This document shows, in pieces, positions 11,020-26,000 of a stretch of DNA of 64,000 bases (within the stretch, counting starts at the first letter, position 1; every line of letters begins with the position of its first letter). The DNA is from Plazaster borealis (Eukaryota; Echinodermata; Asteroidea; Forcipulatida; Labidiasteridae), in assembly GCA_021014325.1 (NCBI GenBank), contig CM037462.1, positions 3,690,318 through 3,754,317 on the forward strand, written 5' to 3'. Position numbers and translations under genes: made by a program. The notes under the pieces are model-generated. The model was given only the letters and a program-made list of their open reading frames with translations. It was not told the origin of the DNA and searched no databases.

Positions 11020-14000
11020 GTGAGAAAATTTAACTTTCATGAATTTAAATACCAAAAGGTATTTTGTATGTAGGTAGGCCTAAACCTTTTTCAATTTGCA
11101 TTTCTACCGGCAATGCATGAAGATTGATACACTTCTTTCTTGGCACACTTATTCCCCCCGGCCCTTTGACCAGTTGACCCAAATAAGAATAACTAATATT
11201 TTTTGATGGTCATATGTATGAGCTGAATACAAAAGAGCAGATCAGATTTAGCATCTTTTCCAAAACTCAACTGGCAACTGGCACCGTGCAAAGGTGTGTG
11301 CTATCTTCATTGTAAAAAACTAGATTTAATGAGCAAATTGAATATAGGCCCTATTGAGACTTAGTTAGAGTCTTTTTGAGTGAAAATTTAAAATTTAGCT
11401 CTGTGTTTGAAAAGTAGTGACATTCTCAGTGTGATATCTAGTGTAATACTGTAGTATACTAAATTAGCACTATTAAATTTTAATACAAGACTAAGTTGAG
11501 GGGTGGGGATGTCGATGAAAAAATGTGTAAAGAAAAAGAAATGCCCAAACATGATTTTTGACAAAAATATGTCATGTTTGAATGTTACTTTATATTATTA
11601 TTGGTAGCTTAACGTAAGGCCGTATCAGTGGTTTTGTTGGAAGAATTTGTACATTTTCCCCATCTTTTTAGTTCTAACAAACTAGTTCATGCACCCAAAC
11701 TGTGAAAATTTGACCAAAATGAAAACAGGATTGTCTCGTCAGGTAAATGTTTGCTTTCTCAAATGAAATAGGGGATCTTTGAATGCAATTTCTTTACTAG
11801 ACCAAAGGATTGTCATGTCTTGACTGATGTGACTGATAGCCGTTTTATTACTAGTGTTTCAAACTTCGGAACAGTTTCCAAAAGAAGCCAATACTTTAGT
11901 CAAGAGTCCCCTTTAGGCTATATAAACCATGGTGCCATATTCGCCATTTGGTTGTACTTAATTTACATGGTTTGACTTAGTTATTTAATTGGTATAATTT
12001 TAAAGCACCAAGAGTATTGTTACAGTTCAAGCAAGTTGACTGAATCAGTCCTGACGCTTCGTTCTTGAAAGGGCAAGGGCACCAAGGCGATTTCTCCTTT
12101 GTTAAGACCATCTCTATGAGGAAATTGTAAATTTCCGTGGGAACATTTCAAGGGGCACCAAGGCAATTTCCAGGGGCATGGAGGCAAACTGCCTCCGTTG
12201 CTTCCATGAAGCATCAGGCCTGCAGGATGTGTGAAATTGAAGTCGCAAGGTGATCCCTCAGCTTCCGCTTCCCATATTGTATCGTAAACTTGGCCGTGTG
12301 ATTCCTGGCTACACAGCAGAATAGCTTCTGACCAGCACCCCCGAACAAAGATATTGACAAAATAGGGAAACTGCCAGCTAGATAGCTTACAGGCCTGGAA
12401 TTTCATCTTTGAGAGGGAAAGGCCATATTCATTTTGCAACTTGGGCACTTCCACTGGGAAATCTTAAAGTCTATGGGAAACTTTTGAAGGGGCACTAAGG
12501 CCAAGACCAGGGGCCACAGAGGCCATGGCCTCTGTGGCCTCCGTTTAATTTCAGCCCTTACTAGTTGGTACAGCACCGCCACATCAATCCATAAGTCGCA
12601 GATTCAAATCCTGCTCTAGCCAATTGTTTTAAAACCCCAAATTATTAAAAATTTACAATACACATATCAGTTTCCCTTGTGGTTTATTACTTGAAAATTT
12701 AATTACGATACTACAAACTGTAATCATTAGGTCTAATTAATAACTTTGTGTTTACTGGCTTGGTTTTATGTTCTTTTTGGAGCTTTGAATGATGTTGACA
12801 CTTCTTGAACTAATGAGAGGCCATTCATTGATGTATAAAGAAACTAGGAAATTGGCCTTTCATCGTACTATGGCATTTTATTCAATATGATTCTTTAAAA
12901 CCCTAACCCCCAAAGCATTTCTACCAGAAAGCTTCCACAACCCACCATTCTCCAACAGTTTACTTAGTGGAACAGTACATAACCCATCATACTCCAACAG
13001 TTTATGTACTGGAACAGTACACCCCATCATACTCCAACAGGTCCTGTGCTTCTGGACTGTGATTTAGTGGGTACTTTTCACAGTGCTAGACCATCCAATT
13101 TTCAACAAAACAATCTGTTTGATTTTGGCAGGCCTGGGGTGGTTAGGGTTGGTTTATTCTTTATAAAACAAATTTCCCATAGCGACCAAAGGTCGAATTA
13201 CAGGAAATTATACAGGGAATACAAAACGTAAAAAGGCGATAGAATTACACAACAACAATATCAAAATTTGTTGAAAAGGGAAAACAATTAACAAATTAAA
13301 ACAACGGTAGATAACAAATTTTTCAATGCAGCCCGGCGAAACCTTGAGGCCACCTTAAAAGAAAGATAAAACAGACTAGAAAGCCGCATAAAAAGATTTA
13401 ATTAGAATTGTTAAAAAGACGGTTGAGGTGAGGAAGAGGGCTTTTTCTGAAGTGCTTAGTTCGGCAGGGAAATTGTCCCAGAAGTCCAGATTTCCTAAGT
13501 TGGTACCCACTATCAGACTTCTGAGGCAAAAGTCCCTTTAGAACTTAAGAAGGGACAGTTTTTGAAAAATATTGGCACCTGTTTAAGAGATGTGTTGCAT
13601 TATTAACCAAATTTTCTCATTTGAGATAATGGGGTTACACTGTACATTGGATAATTAAACCAATTATCTCAACATTTTCAGATGGTTTTGTAAGGAAGAT
13701 TTAAAAGTAAGTAAGGTGTGCCAAATAACTGAGTAACAAAAAGTTGTTTAATGAAACAGAAAAAAATTTCCCCACAGCTGAATATTTAAAAAAAAGTACA
13801 TGTATCTGTAAGTTTTGGTGTTTTTATTTTATTTGTGTATTAGGCCTATATTTGTTTTTTAAATACTTGAAAGATCCCATATTTTACAAGCCGTCTCAGT
13901 CTATGGACCTAAACTCTGGAATAAACTTCAAAATCACATCAGGGACACAACATCCTTCAACACATTTAAGACACTTCTGAAAGCCCTCGTTTCAGGAGGC

Positions 14001-17000
14001 TTACCATCAATGACTTATTTATTTCTTCCGTGTCTCAGAACTCACAGCGCCTTTGAGCAAACCTTTGATTAAGGTGCTTTTATAAGTTTCTATGATTCAT
14101 TGATTGATTGAAGAAGGACTAAACAAATTTTACTGTTTTCGAACTTTACTTTTAAACTTAAAACCCTAACCACCCCAGGCCTGCCAAAATCAAACAGTGG
14201 TTTTGTTGGAATTTGGATGGTCTAGTACTGTGAAAAGTACCCACTAAATCATAGTCCAGAAGCACAGGACCTGTTGGAGTATGATTGGTGTGTGTACTGT
14301 TCCAGTACATAAGCTGTTGGAGTATGATGGGTTGTGTACTGTTCCAATAAGTAAACTGTTGGAGTATGATGGGTTGTGGAAGCTTTTTAGTAGAAATGCT
14401 TAGGGGGTTAGTCCCACAAATTCCACAATCCTCAATACACCTGAGGTCCTGTCTCTAATGTATAAACTATTTATGAGAAGCCAAACCTTTTCTTCACAAC
14501 TTGAAGCTAAAAACTTGTCAATTCTTTTGTATCATTCTAACATTACTTTTTTCTTACTTTTTCTTTTGGAGGGAAGTCAACCTTTCAGTTATAAATAACT
14601 ACATGTATGACGCAAAATGGAAACCATCTGAGTAATGTGTTTGTTTATTTTTCAGTGCCTTCATTAGCAACAACCTCTGACAGCCTGGAGTCGTCCTCAA
14701 CTATACAAGATGTAACTAGGCAGTACACCTCAGCGATAGCTTCACACAAGGAAGTCACAGGTACAAAAAAACAAAACTGCCCTCAACTTCCTTTCCACTG
14801 GATCATTGTTAAGAAGCACAGGATTCCTAATCATCATTGACAAGTTCAGTGTTCTCCTCATGCACTAAGCTAGCGTATATGGCTGATACACACGAATCGC
14901 GTGCCAATACACACAAATTACAGCCAATAAAATATTATTATTATATATATTTTTTTTTTTTTTTGGGGGGGGGTTACTTAAAGGAACACGTTGCCCTAAA
15001 ATCTCAAGAAATTTTGCTGTTTGGAAGTGTTCCATATCCTTATTAAGAGCTGTTCGTGCAATAACATGCCTTTAATGTGTTATAATTAGTGAATGGTGAT
15101 TAAAAAAACTAAAACATTGCCATCTGACCCCGAGATCTGCCCCGCGAAACGTATACGTATTTCCAGCCGTAAATACCACCGTCCATGTAATGGGCAAAAT
15201 GCGCGACGAACAGTCGTTACACTAGTGCCGTAGTCAGTGGCCTGGTAAACCAGTCAGATCTCCTTGCTCTATGGTCAGATGAAAACCGGGTAATAATCTC
15301 ATTTTCTACCTCGCTCGCAACTTGTAAACCAAGCTAAAGCTAGCTCAGTATTGGGTCCGAAATATCCAGCCGCGTATTTGCGGAACGGCCAGCCGCATAT
15401 TCAGAATATTAGAACACATGCAGTACAGGGAGGAGACAAACTATCACATTTGGTTCACCTCCCTGTACTGCATGTGTTCTAATCGCCGGCTGGCTATATC
15501 GGGCCCAATACTGTGCTAGATTCAGCTCGGTGTTCGATATTTATTGGAATACAATAAACAGATGGTAATCGTAACATTTTTAATAAAATAATTGCTCAGT
15601 CGTAGTTCAACAGCTGCGACTGGAAATAAGACTAATAGAATTTGTCCGCCATTTATGGGAGTCAAAATCTTGACTCCCATAAATGGCGGAGCGTTTTGTT
15701 TCGCGAAAGTGAGCAAAAGCGAAGCATTTCTAAGGCACGTTTGTGTGGATAATTATATTCTACTTTTTAAACATCTTTCCGACCGTGCTCATTATACATC
15801 AAACGCTTGTTATAGCCCAAAAGCGCCCAACAGCGCCCAACCCGAAGGCAACGTGTCCCTTTAAGATCAAATTTACAACAATCGTAAAGAAATAATTTAG
15901 AATGCCCCAGATTACACAGTAGGGCTTATAAGACCAAAGATAAACACTAAGTACAAACTATTCTAAGGACCTCGTTCCAATTCATTCAGCATGCTTTTAA
16001 ACGCCAAACTTCAAAAAATTGTTCCAGAATGCCCGTCAGTTAAAAAAAAAAAAATTCTGTCTTTCCCACTTTCATTTTGTTGAAACATTTTCCTTTATTT
16101 TTCTTTTTCTTTTTTCTTATACTCTTTTTATTTATTTTATTTATTTTTTTCCTTTAAGCCAAATAAAAAGTGTTGGTCACGCGTACAACTAGGGTCGGTC
16201 TGGTAACCGGAACTTCGGAAGCAATTATGCCTTTGAAGCAATTGTTATTTGGGCCAACAATCCCAAATCCTCTAAACTCAGACAACTTGCAGAGTAGGAT
16301 TTTTTGTATATATTTTGGAGGGTTACGGTTTTAAACTCTGCATATAAATTTTACAAGTACATTAGCTGGTGATATTTCGCCAGATACATGTACTTGACCC
16401 TATTACTCTGCTGCCCAACTGGCCCTTGCCACAAAATTCTACAGGAGAATGTGGAAACTAGGAGTCCACAGTACACAGGCAATGGGGTTTTCCACATAAT
16501 ACCAGCTGTACAAACAGAAGAAACCCATGCAATTCAATGCTAGCCCAGAAGGTATGTACAGTATGGTACTTAGTGGAAGTCTGCAGTACCAGTGTATTGG
16601 AGGGCGATCCCGTACCCCTGGTCATTGCCTTGGTGCCTCCTGACATGCGTCAGTACAAACTTTCATTTCTCTCATATTACATGTACAGTACGTACATTGC
16701 AGAGATGCCCTTTACTAAGGATAAAATGCCTTGCCCATTACAAGTGCCAGTCCTGTATTTTAAACAGGTTGTTTGAGAAATGGTGTTATCTTTTTTTTTT
16801 CAGTGAAAAAGGTCCAATTAAAAAAACTAAACATTGCCACAACAGTGAATACAAAATATAGTTTTGCAGTTATTTTCACTTCCAGGATAGTTTGAACTTT
16901 TTCAAATTGGGAGAAATGTCAATTTTCAACTGTTAAAGATATTTCCCTTTTTGTCCGATTGACAGAACTGCCAAGGGAACCATCCAAAGTTCAGGTTCTG

Positions 17001-20000
17001 CCTCCAGAACCCCAGTGGACAACGCAACAATATGCAGGTGTGTGAAAGGGGTATTTGTTGACAATTTGTGTGGTAGGACGACCTTGTAGAGGTGCTGGTC
17101 ACCTGTTGTATTTATTTTTATTTAAATCTCAATCATAGTCAATAATTTTTAGTATTTTGCCAGTGTGAAGCGTAATAAAAATAAATAAATAAAATAAGTA
17201 CTGCAAAGCTAAGTTGGCAAACGATTTGTCAGGATTCTCCCTGATTTCAGGATTTTTTCACTGATCTCCCCGGCATCTTCAGATTTTCTTTTAAGAGGCA
17301 AACTTGCCATCACAGAGATGAAAGGATGTAGCCCTTGTTACAACCGAACATTCATTTATTTCAAATGATGTATAGTTAGAGTCTTGTATACCTCAAATGT
17401 AATAATCTGTACATTCAGGGAGCTTTCATCTCCACACCAAGAGGAAACTGTCTTTCAATTTTCAATGGATTCATCTTTAGGGTCACGTCCCTGAGCCAAA
17501 CCATTCATTAGGTAACCCTAACCCTGCTAAATGTATCGATTGGTAAAATTTGTTGTGAGTATATTGTGCAAAAAATGTTGGATTTGTATTTATTGTTTTC
17601 CACGCCCCAACTGAATGACTATTTAATAACACAATTATTTTAATTTTGTTAAAGTCCAAGGCGATACTCAGGATTTTTGAAAATGGAATTTTTTAATTTC
17701 TTGGAAAATCTTCCAGGGGTTGACACTGTTAATTGCTAGTGAAAGACTGAGTTGTTTCAGCAGCTGTTCAAAAAGTATTTAAATTTTGACATGGTATCTT
17801 AATACTGGGAATACTTTTAAACCACAATTCTGACCAGATCCTCCAGTGATCCAGCGTCCTCCAGAGAACTCGTCCGTCCTCGTCGGGGGACGGGTAACAC
17901 TCCGGTGCCAGCCTACTGGAGCCCAGCCTCTGACGGTCAGATGGGAGAAAGACGGTATCTTACTGCCATCGAGTGGGTCACGCTATAACGTCAAGAACAA
18001 CTTCAACCTGAAGGTGTTCAACGCGAGCGTGTCTGACCGCGGGAAGTACCGGTGCCGGGCTGAGAATCCAGGCGGGTTGGTGTACTCGTCCCAAGCTTAC
18101 CTTGATGTCCAAGGTAAGTCATTGATCGGTTTCCTCAAGTCCCTCAGGTTGGCAGTGATAGCATTGTTTGGAGCGAGAGGTTTCAGGGATGCTTTTCTAC
18201 ACTGAACTAGCCAGCCGAACCACTTGGAGATAATTTTGACAGGTCCTCGGGTGTTTTAACTAGCAATTGGCCAGCGGACCACTGTTAAGGGAAAACTCTG
18301 ATCAAACAAAACATGAGCTTTGATGGGCTGGGGTGGTTAGAGTTAAAACGAATTAACCATCTTGTAATTTTTTGATGCACAGTGCCAGCTACGATTCGTG
18401 CTGAACCTCAAGACCACAATGTTACCTATGGGACAATGGTCAACTTGACGTGCCGTGTCGCTGGATATCCAAAACCGAGCATCTATTGGTTGAGAAACCG
18501 AATGAGGGTAAGATATTTATTTTCATTACACATCCAACAGTGCGATTAGCGCCGATAACAGTTTGAATTGGAGACGATGAAGACATGTTCAGTTTTTAGA
18601 TCTGGGAAGAAAACCCCAATGGGGAAAATCCATGCAATCAGATACATAGGGGCAGTTGTTTTTTCTTAAAATGAAAGCTTATAACTTTCTTGAATCTAAC
18701 AAAAAAATAGGTATTTAAAATTTTAATCTTTTGGAGCCCAGGTTGTGTACATGTATGGTGGAACAACTGAGCAAAGTTATTTTTGTGTATTGTTCAATAT
18801 CAAATAATAAACCACAAGGGAACTGCCTGCATAAATACTAAAATAATTTTTGGATTGAGTAAAGAAAAATTGACTAGAGCGGAACGTGAACCTGCTACCT
18901 CCAGATTAACATGCCGGTGCTTGGTTGGTAGAGCGCTGGTGCGTTAATCCGGAGGTTGCAGGTTCAAGTCCCCCCTGTAGTTAATTTTTCTCTGATCAAC
19001 ACAGAATTACTGTCTAATTTAATTACTACCTGTAGATGCATCACCCACATGTCTTCATATTGCAGGCATGCATGTAGTGCACCTACATAAACTTTCAAAA
19101 CGCATGCGGAATGATATAAAATGGGGAGACAAAAAGAGGGTTGATTGCATTTTGTCTTTGTCTCAACGCATCAAATACAGGATTCTGTTGCTCACTTACC
19201 TGACAGTTAAAGGAACATTACAGAATTGGTTTTTGCTAACAAAACAGTTCAGCACTTTATATAATCCACCATATACATAAACTGACAAACCTGTAGAAAT
19301 TTGAGATCGATCGGCTATCTGGGTCACGAGAAAATAGTGAAAAACCGATTACACATTTGCATGTGTTATACAATGCATGAATAAAACGCTCATGAGCGAT
19401 AAACTCCAATCGGAAATTTCTTTTTATTTATTTCTCATCAAATATGGCATTTCAGACAGAAATATTTCTAGAGATGTTTTCAACTATCATCATCATTAGA
19501 CCGTGTAAGTTTTATGTAAATCTGTGATCTTAAAGAAAATTTTAATTACCAGTTCTGTAACGTTCCTTTAATAATGGCCATGCTCCTACATATCTTCAAA
19601 GTCTAATTTCTCCAAAAGTTCTAATGCATTCCTTCAATTTACGGTCGTCATACAACTCACACTATCAACTTGCAAATGGTGCACGTACCAACACTCGCTA
19701 TGGTCAACAAGCTTTCACCTCAGCTGCACCATCACTATGGAACAATTTTCCTCTCAATATTCGTAAAGCTACTTCTACTGACTCATTTAAATTTCTTTTA
19801 CAGAGTCATCTCTTTGTAATTTGAGAATAATGCGCTTAGAAAATGCCAGTATTTAAGCGCTGTAAAAAATGTTATTATTATTGTTGCTATTATTGTCTCT
19901 TTAATGTGTAGATTATGGACATAACGGGCCGTACACCTTTCTACTGGAACAAGGATTACTACGCTTTTAATGCCACGTCCTCTGCAAATTACTCCTGTGT

Positions 20001-23000
20001 GGTGGAGAACGTCGTGATTGGAATGGACGACAAAGTGATCAAGAAGAGCCGTTCCGCTGTTGTCCGAGTCAACAACATTCCCAAGTAGGTGGTTTCGGTT
20101 AGATCGCAACATCTTTTTTTTGATTTTGTAAGCCTTTTTTCACATGTGCATCCCTTGCGACATTCTACTGTGAGTATGCTTTACGAAGCAGTCGTGGAAC
20201 CAGTGTTCTCCAACATGTATAAAAAAGGGTTGGCGCACCACCCCACATTGTGTGGCACCTGCCATGTTTGAAGTCGCCGCCAAGGTTTACAAACCGTCTG
20301 GCAATATTTTTTACTCCACTTTTTTTCCCCCGAGTTCATGCATTTCAGAGGTCGAATGCAATCTTTAAAACCTTTGCTCATAGAAGTCAGGAGGAAGCAA
20401 ACATTGAGTGGGGCACCAGTTACAACAATGTACACTTCATGGAATGCTGTCTGGTAACCTGTTTGTGCTAAACAAGATTTGTTAGTGCTTAGCAAGTTTA
20501 TGTGCTGACAGGATTTATGAAATTTGGGCCCTGGTGGCTTCTCCAGTTTACCACTCTCATTGAAGCACCTTGAACAACGGCTCTACCCTCTACTTGTGTG
20601 TGCCTCAAGAATGCCACTGATGCGGCATTGTAGGGCAGGGGTTGGTTTTCTCAAGAAACACACCAGCGTTCTCCCCAGGAATTTTCAAAACTGGGGGGCA
20701 TTCTGGACCATAATTTTTGAAGTTTGGCCTTAGCACGCTGAATTGAATCGAGGTCCTCGTAATGTTTTCTACTTGGTGTTTATCTTTGGTTTTAAAAGCC
20801 CTATACTGTGCAATCTGGGGCATTCTGAATGGTTTAATCCTTTTGTTTTTGTATCGACTGAAATTCGGGCGTATCAGCCGGCAATTTGCGTGTATCGGCC
20901 CGATATGCTAGCTTGTACTTGGGGAGAACCCTGCACACTGATTGTATACTGAGTGTAATGCAAGAGTAGTCTAACATAGTCTCTTTCTCTTTTTTTGCAG
21001 TTACTGTGCCTCTTACAATGGTAACAAGTGCGGGAACTATTTAAAGGGACGTCGGTTGTTCATTGATGCCGATCTGTACAATCCCATCAATAAGCAGGAG
21101 CCCATGTTAAACGACATCCTGAGTGAGATTGACTCGGTTGTTAGGGAGGGCAGCTGCAGGAATGCCTTCAGGTCGCTGATGTGCCACAACATGTTGCCAG
21201 ACTGCGACACCTCCAAGCCTTCGCACCCTCTCCCCAAACCCATCTGCAGGTAGGCCATTCTTGAATCTTGGTAAATTACAGTCAACATATGTGTATCACA
21301 TAGGGGGAAAACAGAGCAATGATGATAGTATATAACTGTTTTGAACACAGAGAATGCTTTTAAAGGTAGGGTCATAGATTGGTAAGTACTCAAAAAATGA
21401 ATGACCATAACAACCTATTTTGGGAGAAAACACTGTAGAGAAAGGATTCCCTTCGAAAAAATAATGGTTTGGATAATTTTTCACCCCAAAACGTTTGAAT
21501 ATGAGAAACGATTCATGTATGAATCTTTTCTCAGATTACTGAGAGTTGGTGTCCATTCGCGAATGCTGTGGTCAGAGATGGGGGTTGGTACCCACTGTCA
21601 CCTTGATAAATGTGGATGAATTTGACGTTCGCGTGAAAATACCGTGATAGTTTTTTGCTGTGTTCTCAGCAGCAAGTAGACACTGTATTCAGCTGAAACT
21701 TTCATATGTGACTTCTAGTGTATCTTTCTTGATAATTTTGCCAATAAATCAGCATTTCGTTGACAAAAAAAACCAATCGATGACCCTATATAGACCCTAT
21801 ACCTTTAACAAACTGCATCTCCTTGATCTGATAGGGAGGACTGTGCAGTGGTGCGCAGTGAGTTGTGCCACCAGGACTGGGTAGATCTCAACCAGAGCAG
21901 AAACCAGTTCTTCCTGAAGCGCTTCAGTCAAGCGCTCGGCCAGTCACAGTGTCGAGATCTCCCAAGCAAAGAGTGGTCACCGGGGTCCTGCAGCGAGGCA
22001 AACCTCATCGGTAAGCCGCCCGATATTACGTACATTAGGGATACTCCAGACTGTCATCTTTTTGAAAAAGGATTTAATTTACAGCTTTTTCAAGACTTAT
22101 TTGGTTTATTTTTCCTTTTAACCATTTCATGCCGGTATTTAAAAGAATATTTTTGGAACTTTTTGGAGCTTCTTGAGTAATCATTTTCCTTTGAAAAAAT
22201 AGTTGCCACAATGAAACCCTGACTTGACAAAGGAAAGAAAAAAAAGGTTCTCATAATTAATTCCTGGATTCGATGTTGTCGTTTGAGAAAATTGAGTAAG
22301 GTCTGGTGACACCATGTACATGAAAAAAATCTTTCTCTATGAGTTGTGGTTCTGAAAAGAACGGTGGTGTATTAACTCAACGTTTCGATCTGTATGCTCT
22401 GATTGTCTTCAGGAGAAACCTTGACTATATCATAATCAAATATTCAAAAAATAAATCAAAACAATCCCAGTAAGGATGTAGGTTTGTAGGGTCTCGTGTG
22501 TATTAAAAAAAGATACAATGTTGATAATGTTTTGTTTATTTTGTTACAATTTCAGTGATGCCCAAAGACCAGATAACAAGTGAGTATGCATTTCGGTCAT
22601 TTCCAAACCCATGTGCCTAATGACTGTCTACTCTATGGTGTGAAACTGTGTGCTTTTTGGCACTTGGCTTCAATTTAGCTCATACAGAGATTGAGCTCGA
22701 CGGAGCTGTAGTGGAGCAGTTTCATTTATTACTTCTGTTACATTGCTGCGTATTAGGAAGTGACCATGAATTTGATTACCACATTTTTGTTCCGATAAGT
22801 TTACCAAAGGGGTCTGAAATAGGGCGGTCGGGTTTTCGCAGTGGCATCTTTCCTCGCCTTCCACCTCTGGGGACCCCGGTTCGAATCCCACCGGGGGGGC
22901 ACTGTGGATTGGGTTTTCAGTCCTCTCCTGTGCCCAAATTTCATAGAGCTGCTTACGCACAAAAAGGAGCTTAGCACAAAACATTTCTGCTTAGCAGAAT

Positions 23001-26000
23001 AGGGTTACCATCTCACATACCTAATCTGTGACTGGTATTCCTTTTAATTTTGCTTAGCATAAATCTGTTAAGCAATGTTTTTTCTGCTTAAGCATTATTT
23101 CTATGAAATTGGGCCCTGATTGCTTGGGTTTTTCCCCTGGAATATTTCTCTGGTGTTTTTTTTCCTCCCACAGTTAAAACTGAAACTTCCTTATCTGTCT
23201 TCTCCCCAAGAGGTTCTTGGCTCGTAAAGTGATCAAGCTTTTTCTGAGAATCTTTGGCATCACAACCAAACAGATATGCACAATCAGTTTCAAGTATTGA
23301 TTTCGTTTTTTAAATTTTTTTTATCCCAGCGCTATGCTATGAAAAACAGGGGCAGTTCTACCAGGGCAATATCAGTGTAACTAAAACAGGGCTGCAGTGT
23401 CTGCCATGGACCCACAGCGTAAGTTGAAAAACCTTCTCTCTTTGTTTGAAGTCTCTAAAACCTAGACAAAACTTTGTAGATTCACTTCCTGTTTCATGTG
23501 CATTGTGCTTGCTGTAATATTTTTTGAAATTGCTTTCTATAAACTGTTCCAAGTCTCGCATGTGTTGAAAGCGAGAAAACAACTGAAACGAAAAACTATA
23601 TATATTTCTTTGAAGTCAATTTTTTTTAAAATTTTCAAAATTCTTGAAGATAAAAATGCCCATCAATTTTGTTTATAGTATATACAATTTCAATGTTTAT
23701 ATACTGCTAATAATGTGTACAAATTCGCATTGAAACAAAAATTAAAACTTGGGACAGGATGCTTGTGTTTTATAAAAAAACCATTTGTCAATCACGCCCG
23801 CAGAAATGTGCGACCATTACATAGGTTTACTGATAATATGGTAAAGTTTAAATGTCAAAGTTTGAATGGCATACAGTGTCCGAAACAATGATTTCAAAAA
23901 TAGTTAAACTTCAAACGCGGTTTTCTCCAAGCAGGAAAGTTTGGCTGCTAAAGTGTCTCTTCGTGAAATCGGTGACGAATTGCATGAAGTATGAACCGGG
24001 CCTAACCAACATCTCTTTTTTTTCTTTTCGTCTATGTGTTTTAGTATCCACAGAGTAGAAACATGTACCTGTCGGTGTTTCCTGAGCTCGTTAACAGCAG
24101 TAACTCTTGCCGTAACCCAGGAGGCATGAGACAGGAACCCGGGTGCTTCCCAGAGGGACCGTACCCTCAGTGGCAACCATGCAGTGTCCCCAAGTGTGGT
24201 GAGTAAGACAAACTATAGTCAACAAATTTAGAGTAAGTTCGAGTGTGCACATTTAAAATTGAACTGTGGTTGAGCACTGAACATGCACAGTGGTCGACCA
24301 TTTGGAACCAGACTCAGTACCATGGTTTCTTCCCTGGTCCCGGTAGCCTTGTTTCATGCTCACCAGTGTAAAGCGCAGAAGGGAACCAGTAACGCTATAG
24401 CAAAATGGCGGAAGGCAATGGAAGTGTTGAACGACTCGTTTGGAAGTCTTGTCAACCATCGGTACGGTATTCAACACTAACATTGGTTCCCTTTCTGCGC
24501 TTTGCACTGGTTCGCATGAAACAAGGCTACCGGGACCAGGGAAGAAACCATGGTCCTGAGGCTGGTTCCAAATGGTCGACCACAGTTGTCAACCAACGGT
24601 CGACCAGTCTTGGTTCAAGTTGTAAAAGCTGAACTTCAGTTGGTGTGCACTCGAACTTGCTCTTAGTTGGCCATGACATCACAAAGGGATCAATCCGTCG
24701 CAACTTCATATCTTTGAGGAAATCAAGGTTGAGCTACTCTTTGAATCGATGTGGCAATTTACTTGATAATGTTGGTTAAAGTTTTTTGCTATGCAGAAAA
24801 TAAGCAGGATACCAGTCTCAGGTGGTACATGTGACATGGTAAACTTATTACGGTTAGCATATTTTTGTTGTGGCTTACCTGCTTTTTACACTTAATTAAG
24901 CAGCTCTATGAAATTTGGCCCTGAGCTCATCTTTATGAAAGTAGCCTAGCAAGAACAGGTTCCCAACCAAAATATAATGTAATGTACATTACTTGTGACT
25001 GGTTGATTTGTTGAGCAAGTTGTTCTGCCTAAAAGCTTTATGAAGTTAAAGGGGCTTTGTCGTCATGATCAAAGCAGGCCTGTGGCTGTACATGGAATTG
25101 CGAACTCTCATCCAGTTACTGAATGCGTGCTGCTCTTCATTAATATGATAGGGACTGAGGGAGGGTGCGTGCGTGCAGTAACGGGTTGAGAGTTCATAAT
25201 TCCATTTACAGCCACAGGCCTGCTTTGATCTTGAAGACACAGCCCCCTTGAAGCCCTGTTTAACAGGATCTTATTCTGCTAAGCAAGATTTTGTTTTGCA
25301 CTTTCCAGCTTAATGGGTTCTGGAACCATTTTTTTATTTTTCATGATTTGCAGTTGATCTATTAGATGTTACTACCTTGCTGCCGAAGAAGCCTACTATC
25401 AGCACTCCCAAGAGTGCAACCTCAATTGAGACTGATGAGAGGACAGGGACCATTTCCCCGTTGATAGTCGACCCCATCCCTAAGGAGCCCAGCAGTAGTA
25501 AAGATATTTACATCATCTGTGGAGTGAGTCTGGCAGTTTTGTGCTTTGGAGTTATCGTCGTGGCGTGCACCATTTATCGCCGGCAGTACAACCGCTACTC
25601 CAGGTATAAATACCCTGGCGATTTTGACATCAGCAAATTGCCAGAGAACCCCATGTATGGGAAAGACTTCAATAGGAGCTTCAATCCACACTTGAGACAC
25701 TTGGAGTACCCTCGTAATAGCATCATTTATATTGTAGATATCGGAGAGGGGGCATTCGGCAGGGTGTTCAAGGCCATCGCGCCCAGGTTGCTCCAGGACG
25801 AGGCGTCGACGACGGTTGCGGTGAAGATGTTAAAAACGAACGCCGACCGCGACGTCCAGGAGTACTTCAACCGAGAAGCTGAAATCATCTCCAGATTCGA
25901 TCACGCCAATGTGATTAAGCTTCTCGGCGTGTGCTTCGTAGGGAAGCCGCTGTGTCTGCTGCTGGAATACATGGGGAAGGGAGACCTCCAGGAGTTCCTG

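Noticed and set aside
12020..12454. 144-residue minus-strand frame
   Set aside because: It runs through interspersed repeat E, with no domain and no splice context.
24253..24632. Paired frames on both strands with similar proteins
   Set aside because: They are mirror reads of a palindromic element inside an intron.
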